From Siphonodentalium dalli (taxonomy: Eukaryota; Mollusca; Scaphopoda; Gadilida; Siphonodentaliidae), in assembly GCA_032622095.1 (NCBI GenBank), contig CP136069.1:67415319-67479318 (forward strand): DNA of 64,000 nt, in the 5' to 3' direction. The notes beneath the pieces are model-generated. The model was not told the DNA's origin and did not search any database. It saw only the letters and a program-made list of their open reading frames with translations. Positions 56,719 to 64,000 of the stretch are shown here, piece after piece (the stretch's first letter is position 1; each line of letters starts with the position of its first letter). The position numbers and the translations under genes were made by a program.

Positions 56719-56883
56719 AGCATGGTTCTTCAGAACATTCCCCCTCTTCCGTTATCACTTCACCGTCAGTACACACGTGCATGTTCTCAAAGCAGAACTT
56801 GGTTCTCGTGGTTGTGCCATCTCCACAACTAACAGAACATGTCGACCAAGACGTCCATTCAGTATACGGTGAAAAGGTTCTAT
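56719..56883 (-). CDS. TSP1 gene, classic TSP1 module, right copy
   Basis: Identical to the exon at 7,689-7,853, including both splice sites. It encodes WTSWSTCSVSCGDG and the six-Cys TSP1 pattern. Perfect conservation beside diverged introns suggests that both genes are under constraint, or were recently converted. Confidence 0.88.
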
Positions 56884-59166
56884 CTGAAAAGAAAATCAAT
56901 TATTGCTTTATATTCAGAGGCGTAGCTATAACCAGGCCCGAGTGTCTCACATTTGCAGAATGAGGTCCCCAGAGGGTGGTGAATTTACTGACGCTATCCC
57001 GTATAAACGTTTTCGCATGTTGATCAGCTATGTTGATACCATTAATTGTTATGTTAACAAAAGTTTTAAATTAACTTGGCAGCAGACGTCATTAATAGTG
57101 TAGTATATAAGTCTCGTTATTAGAGAGTTAATAAGGAAAATAAGAACAAACTCAATCTATTTTTCCTTGTACTCGTTGCATGATGACAGTTGCTTTACAG
57201 ACTTTTATAAAATTGTTATCATATTTCACATAAACCCACTTCAAAGGTCTTCAAATTCACATTTAATTTTCGAGTCATTTCCCTCATTTCGCTTTCAGAA
57301 TGCATCAGAATTCAAACTAAGATATAGAGTTATTCCCCTTCCATGGAAAATAATAAACTTTGCAGTACAGTCCAGATGAAACTTAAGCACAGAAAACACG
57401 CGGTGCCTCAACAAAAACAACATATTCACAGTTTATTACACCAGATAATTTGATAAAACAATGTTTCCTCTTTCAAATGGTATATGATATGGCATATATT
57501 TCATCTAATGTGATCTGGGGGGTTCGAAAATTAAGTGGGCCTTTAATCGGAATCTTTCTGCAATTAGCAAAGAAAAGGTTAAAGGTACTGAATCCGATTT
57601 GATGGTTCCCAAATCAGCAGATTCCAGCAACAACAACATTTTTAAATGCCGATTCAGTTATCATAATCAATTAATTGCCCAAATATAATGCTAACCACAG
57701 TCAACTATAGTATACAATTGCCAAAAACGTGTTATTTATCAACATTTTGTTCAACGAAATTTTGCCGGATTGTCAAATATCTAACACCAAATTTAAAAAA
57801 TCGATATCTGATCACTCTGAGCTTTGATTGGTGCGTTCCTCTACTCGAGTCAAATATGTTTACCCCCGAAGCCAACGAAATAGTAATTTGGGAGTCAATT
57901 CGGATCATGCATCTTAAACGCCGTGCAATGTTTGAAGATTACGAGTCACAAACAACCATGGTTTGTTGAACTTATTATCTGAACATTTCCCACTAATGAA
58001 TAGGATTCATTCTGCACTTTCTACTGTCGCCTCTTCTTATATTTCCTGAACATCCCTCCAGATGAATAATAGACCCTTCCAAGGTAGACTTCTTTCATGA
58101 CTGAGATGGGACTTCTTTCATGACTGAGATGGGAGAATACAGTTAGTATTGAAAGGCCGGTAAGTTTATACACAGGCTTTAATATAAATCCTTTTGCAAA
58201 AATAATGCTAACCAATGTCAACTATAGTATAAAATTGCTCCATACGAGTTATTTATCAATATGTTGATCGACGAAATTTTGCCTTATTATCAACACAAAG
58301 CCTCTTGAATTTAGAGTTATCCATCTTCATCCGCAATTTGGTCCGACACCATCGGCTCGTCGACTTTTTACTGGGCCACTATTAAGTATTGATGGTGAAA
58401 AATAATAGATTTCAAAAATCTATATCTAATAACTCTGAGCTTTGATAGGTGGGTTTCTCGACTCGAATCAAATATTTTTTACCCCCGAATCCAAATAAAT
58501 GGTAATTGAGGGGCGCTTAATCGGATTATGTGTCATTAAAGATAATTAGAGTATGTTGTTAAAAGGTCCTGTGGATATATAATGGACAAGTTTAGACCGA
58601 GAAATTCACTTCAAACGTCAGATGCTAGCAGCTACAAACAGTGAAATGATGCACGTGGCCATTAGATGTTCAAGATTGCATATCGATTAGATGGATCATA
58701 TTTATCCATTAATGAAAAAGTCTGGCGACTGAGTCCGTCACGTGACTGTAAGTAGTATCTAAACCTGTTTAACATATTAATTTTTTTTTTATTTGCAGCA
58801 CATTGAAGTCGGAAGGTTACAACTGTGATATTAAGGACAGCATCAAATGGAGATAACTGGGATATTATTTCGATCTACACTAAATATTCATTGATGAGTA
58901 GTCATCCCTTGGGTATATTATGTTCAGAAAATAAGTTCAACAAACGACCATGCCATATAGGTCGTTCGTTGACTTATTATCTGAACATTTCCTTCCAATA
59001 AATAGGACTCCTTCTGTACTTTTATAATCTGTCGTCTGCTTATTTTTCACGAACACCCCTCCAAATGAATAATAGACCATTCTAATCTATATATACATTT
59101 ATAACTGAATGGGAGAATCCATTAGTATAGAAAGGTTAGATAATTCCTGTATAACATAATTCTTAC

Positions 59167-59361
59167 TAGTTGGTAAGCAGACGTGGCGGCTTTCACATTC
59201 CTGGAACTCGAAGCTATCTTTGAAGAAAGCAGACGACCTCTTTCTGTATCTTAGTCCTCTCCCACATTCAGACACGCCCATACAATGGCTCCACCCACTT
59301 TTGATCGCTTCCTCGTCAGAGTCTTCATGACTTGAACTTGAACTTGAACTTGAACTAGTGT
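59167..59361 (-). CDS. TSP1 gene, Ser-rich/acidic stretch plus first TSP1-like module, right copy
   Basis: A 195-bp phase 1-1 exon, six bases longer than its left counterpart because of one extra TCAAGT (Ser-Ser) repeat. It encodes GWSHCMGVSECGRG and the same Cys pattern. Only one unit of the 51-bp minisatellite remains beside its acceptor, against four in the left copy. Confidence 0.75.
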
Positions 59362-59604
59362 CTTTGTTTAAAGAGATAGATATAGAAGAATTAAATTCAG
59401 TGTTCCACTCCCAATAAGATAAAACTTATAACAGTTACTGTGTATATTATTTGTCAATATACCGAACATAATTCTCTGTGAAATATGTTAGTTGAAATGA
59501 AATTTGACTCGATCAGGGAAAAATCCAGATGTTTCCCAGATGAGAATATCCTGATATTATTTGAGGTGACATAATTTTTCTAATTAATAGGACGATAAGC
59601 GAAA

Positions 59605-60103
59605 TCACTCAGTCGCGGCCTTATTGAATTCATCCTGCCCCATTCCGTGGTTTCAGAGATTCATCCAGCCCCGGTTCCGTGGTTTTAGTGCTACATGTCA
59701 GAGTTCTGGAGTAGCATGTCCATATATGGAGCTTTTGAATATTAATGACTGCAAGAGTATGAAAATGCTACTCCAGAACTTTGACATGTAGCACTAAAAC
59801 CACCTGGTGAATCAAATATGGCCCAGTTGCAACTGTAGTGTTGCTATTTACACAGTAGACCTATATACGCCCTGTCACTAACTCGTGGCCATATTGGATC
59901 CACCGGGTCCGGTTCCGTGGTTGCATTGATGCATCCAGCCCCGGTTCCGTGGTTTTAGTGCTACAGGTCAAAGTTTTGGAGTAGCATTTCCATATATGGA
60001 GCTTTGAATTATTCATGACTTCCATATAGGCCTATGGAAAGCTAAGTAAAACTACGGAACCGGACCTGGTGGATCCAATATGGCCGCGAGTTAGTGACCG
60101 GGC
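59605..60103. mobile_element. M1 MITE pair, right copy
   Basis: 59,605-59,823 is the truncated counterpart of 11,209-11,439 and 59,869-60,103 is the counterpart of 14,276-14,510. The 2.8 kb that separates them on the left is missing, leaving them 45 bp apart. Confidence 0.78.
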
Positions 60104-62650
60104 ACATTGTTGAATAGTTAATTATGCATTGAAATCGTGGAAATTTCAAGTTTATAAGATACTGTCCACTAGAAATTTGGGTACATTTGGCTTTCTTGAG
60201 ATTGGGGCTCGAATCTGTCACAGGTTTCTAAACAGCCCTGGACATACTCTGATTTAAGTTTCCAGATGGTGAATATTGTGATGTGCACCCATTGGGCACC
60301 TCGTTTATACAATGTGTCGTCTGCCAATTATGGAGAACAGAGAAACTAAACTAAAAAAGAACATAATCTTCGTGAAGCAGTTTTTAAAGAAACAAAAAAA
60401 ACTTTGATAATAAAGATACTTTCCAGAGAAGGAGAATGAGGTCCCCAAAGGTGAATTTAGGGATGCTAGCTAGCCTGCTGCATGTGCGGGGTAGCGTAAC
60501 TAAATTCACCCTCTGGGGACCTCATTCTGCAAATGTCCTACACCATATTTTCAGGCTTGCTATTAATGCATGAATTGATTGACAGGCCAAATTTCCAATA
60601 GTTAACACTCACCTCCAAAATCGAAGAGAAACTTGTCTGAAAAATTAATGATATAAGATAAGTGAGGTACATATGCATAATTGCAATTAGAGGGTGCTGT
60701 CTGGGGTGCGTTCTGGCCTTTCATGAGACCGAACACAATTGGGGACCATAATGGAAATAAATGGTCATTAGACTTTCGTTTATGCTATCCCTGATGGGTT
60801 TTCGGTCACCTGATTGGTGCCGAACAACCTCTTTACAGAGCCAATTCATTAATAAAAACTGTGATATTTATATTTACATATAAAATGCCATATGTACATG
60901 TATATGTCGTTTGTTAAACTTATTATCTGGACATTTCCCTCAATAAATAGGACTCCTTCCTTTATTTATATTATTATATTATATTACCTGTACATCCATG
61001 TAACTCAATAACAGACCATTCCTGTGTAAACATTTAAACTGAATTTTAACTGAATGAGAATCCCCCCACAAAGGTGGCTTTTCGCATAGGTTTATTAATT
61101 TTATAATGGGCATGACTTCATATATGGATATTGTCCCCCGTGCTGCCTCATGGGTGGTCTAGAGATAAGGTATACATTATGATAATAGAGATCAAAAGTT
61201 GACAGGGTTTAATTTGTACTCTAATTAATTAGGTTATAACACTAAAAATTGAATGGCGGAAACCTGTTCAATGAAGATATCCTTTATCTCATGCATTTAC
61301 TGGTTCATGCATGAGCATACCAATGATTATTAAAATGCGGCCTATATGATGGCAGAGATCGAAAGTTGTTACAGACGGACACAGGGACGGAACCCATTTA
61401 TGATGGAGTTAACCGGATGATGTGGCTAGATTCCGCGAGTCTCCATTCGAATTTTGAAACAACTTGATCGACACCCCCTAATGTGTTTTTATTTTTCAAC
61501 TGATGGCCATCCAAAATATTGACCGAAGGTAAGAATACATTCCACCTTTTCATGGTCTTAAAGATACACAATCCGATTTAACGCCCCCTATAGCTATTTC
61601 TTCGCCTTCGGAGGGTAATAAATATCTTAATTGAGTTGATGAACCAACCCATCAAAGATCAGAGTTGTCAGATTTAGATTTTTGAAATCTGTTATTTTTT
61701 ACAAACAGGAATATTTGGCGGCTTGGTAAAATTCCAGAAATTTTGCCATAACTAAATAGGCTTTTGGTGAAATTCAGTTATTGTTGTTGTTGTAACTGGA
61801 TGATACGGGGACCATCGAATTGAGTTATGTATCTTTAACCCTTACATGACTGAAGCTTCCTGAAATTTTGCGAAGAGCATGTGTAAATGCATTCTCTTAT
61901 ATATGCTAGTCTCACATACATGGAGCCTCGCATATATAAGAGAATGCATTGGCCTATAACAATATTTACCTTGACCTTGTAAGCCAGTTCATTTCTATTA
62001 TATACGCGAGGCTCTCTATGTGAAACTCGTATATATAAGATAATGCATGGAACAGGATATGTAATGCTGCACCAGAGCTGCTTCCGCAATGAACCTTATG
62101 AAATGGTTAAAGTAACACATTTCAAACTAAATTCTGGTTGGTTAACAATGCAAACTATCCGAACAATATGTTACCTATTTTATTCAAAGAGTTTTAACTG
62201 ATTTCGCGTCGGGTGTGAAATTTCCAACTTTTGAAATTTCTACCAAAGTTGAGACTCCCACCACCACCCCTGTCAATATATATGTTTATTTCTCATCAAA
62301 CTGTAAGAACAGTGTTTGAGATATATAATACATAATATAGGGGGTATACATGGAAATAGATAATAGATACATATCCACGTGTATATACATATTCATATGG
62401 ATAACAATTGTTACGCGGTTACAAAACAAAGTAGATTCTCTCCCTTAAGTATTAGTATATAACTTCGACTTACATGTAATTAACAATACGATTAAGAGAG
62501 GAACAATATTCATTCCATCACGAATTCACGACAGAGTTATTAGTGATAATTGTCAATAAAAAAAGCATATTGATCCACTTCGCTACATCAAGATAACCAT
62601 CGGAATTAGATATCGAACCCTATATATACATGTATACATGCAGTACTCAC

Positions 62651-62779
62651 ATTTGTCCGTATCCGGTCGTGGTTGACCGTGGGGTCCGGGTAGACCCCGA
62701 ATATAACTGTCCTCTGATGCCATTGGTAGGTGTGGGTGTGATTGGCATGCTTGTAACATAAGTCCCACGCCAATGACAA
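62651..62779 (-). CDS. TSP1 gene, exon 2 (signal peptide end, linker), right copy
   Basis: Duplicate of the exon at 17,064-17,192, with acceptor, donor and phase all preserved. It reads VIGVGLMLQACQS, then HPHLPMASEDSYIR and the Gly-Pro-rich end. Its exon 1 and promoter would fall past the right edge of the window. Confidence 0.68.
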
Positions 62780-63387
62780 CTGAAATAATATATTTAAAAT
62801 ATACTGGTCGGTTATCACTGCAAGATCACCGTGTGGTAAAATCATCCATGAATCCTGGATAACAGTCAACATAGAGGGGTTACAAGGCATATACCACATG
62901 TATACATCCCAATTTTACACATTTACTGAAATCACAAGGGCATGTGACGCGCTCCGTTGCCCCCACCCTATAGATCATGCCATGCTGAATTTCTACTCTA
63001 TATATAGCTACACCCACACAGAGATCATATTCCACCAATACAAAACCTGGGAACTTTTTTATGTTATGCACATGACAGTTTCGTAGGTGCTAAACGCCAA
63101 ATAATCACAATCAAAGGGCAATAACTCTGGTGAAAATGTACGACCGCGGCCCTAGTTTGCGAACTCGTTTCATAAAATCCTCTTGTGGACTCATATACCA
63201 ACAGTCTTCCAAAATTCCTTTTGTGAACTCATATAAGAAAAATGTTTTTAATGCTTTGATAATATTGTCAACTTTTCGTCGGTGTTAACGCCAAAAAATG
63301 ACAAACAAAGCGTCGTAACTCTGGTGAAAATGTCAGACCGGGCCCAGTTTGTGAACTTATTTAAGATACTTCTTTTGGAAAGTCACA

Positions 63388-63923
63388 CAGGGGGGGGGGG
63401 GGGGTGAAAAAAAAATTCCGGCACGTATGCCGGGGTGAGTGGTCAAAGCCACCAACAGGCAATTTTTTCCGCAACTAAGAAAAATATTTCCTGCTTGTTT
63501 TTTAGTGTTTTGGCAATGAGTTGGGCTTCAAAACCACTTTGAATGAGAGAAATAATATAATTCTAACTGTAAACTGACTGCAGGTAGTTATCGTGTTGTA
63601 TTTTGTTGCAAATTTTGAAATCCAAGATGGCCGCTGGCAGCCATGTTTTTTTTGGCCGAATGACCTCAAAATGACTCATTCCAATTTACATGTCCATGTT
63701 AACATCCATGATAAATAGTATGCACAGAAATTCATATACAGCTGTTTACAGTGAATTTTTCCCCGTAAATCTCTGTTTTAGTGTTAAAAGGGGGGGGGTG
63801 GGTGTCAAAAAATGGTCGGAAAAAACTGCCGAAAACGGAAAAAAAAATTGGCGGTGGGGGTGGGTGGGTACAAAAAATGATCGAAAGGGAAAAAATGCCA
63901 TACGTGCCTGAAATTATTTTCCG
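63388..63923. mobile_element. CAGGGG-ended MITE, right-copy-specific insertion
   Basis: 536 bp, highly similar to 28,372-28,923 in the same orientation. Its 3' terminus has lost the C-run (ends TTTTCCG). It sits in a sequence that is uninterrupted in the left copy (AAGTCACATACC near 17,807), with TCACA on both sides. It therefore inserted after the two copies separated. Confidence 0.88.
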
Positions 63924-64000
63924 AATCACATACCAAAAATATTTGAAATCCGTTGATAATTGCAGACAATAACACCAGGACAACTTTTGCTGCCTGCTAA

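Larger units (their letters stand above)
50199..64000 (+). repeat. Right copy of large direct duplication
   Basis: Partner of the block at 1-17,882. Right-only segments are about 50,641-51,288, which contains an extra hairpin, and a 536-bp MITE at 63,388-63,923. It lacks the LTR element and the 2.8-kb segment of the left copy. The match is unbroken at base 64,000, so the duplicated block continues beyond the window. Confidence 0.95.

Overview
This is eukaryotic, animal DNA. It is AT-rich, almost every protein exon is short and bounded by GT/AG splice signals, and the space between is packed with miniature inverted-repeat elements (MITEs), non-LTR retrotransposons, one LTR element and tandem repeats. 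The TE mix, the small secreted thrombospondin-type-1 (TSP1) protein and a diverged intronic repeat built on an 'AACTCTGGTAAAAATG' core suggest a marine invertebrate, most likely a lophotrochozoan such as a bivalve mollusc. That assignment is inference.

The window is framed by two direct copies of one block. The left copy is 1-17,882 and the right copy is 50,199-64,000, which still aligns at the window edge. They differ by a few percent of substitutions plus large indels. Each copy carries a minus-strand gene for a secreted TSP1 protein, and the two are complementary. The left copy shows the promoter, signal-peptide exon and four further exons, and its last exon lies off the left edge. The right copy shows the same middle exons and the terminal exon with its stop (49,200-49,390), and its first exon lies off the right edge. 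Every junction is phase 1. Together they give a model of about 290 residues: signal peptide, short linker, acidic/Ser-rich stretch, three TSP1-like modules and a Cys-rich tail. The introns hold most of the MITEs, including a recurrent hairpin of about 90 bp with at least seven full copies in the left block.

The 32 kb between the copies is mobile DNA. In order it holds: the first intron and promoter of the left gene (17.2-19.8 kb); a 5'-truncated non-LTR retrotransposon (20.3-22.3 kb); a MITE carrying a possible MADF-domain remnant (23.8-24.4 kb); a nest of related repeat elements, here called A, B and C, including a pair of 785-bp inverted arms (24.9-29.3 kb); foldback elements (30.0-32.8 kb); and a second non-LTR retrotransposon whose esterase-type ORF1 (34.2-35.8 kb) is separated from its endonuclease/reverse transcriptase ORF2 (43.3-46.8 kb) by a 7.3-kb train of A and B elements and GC-rich arrays. 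From 46.9 to 50.2 kb there are diverged repeats and the terminal TSP1 exon.

No prokaryotic features, CRISPR arrays, tRNA or rRNA genes were seen. The most informative observations are the reconstructed TSP1 gene pair, TE insertions present in only one duplicate, the regular NRF1-type and ERR/FTZ-F1-type sites carried by the A and B units, and the hairpin family. Whether the duplication is genomic or two haplotypes joined in assembly cannot be decided here.
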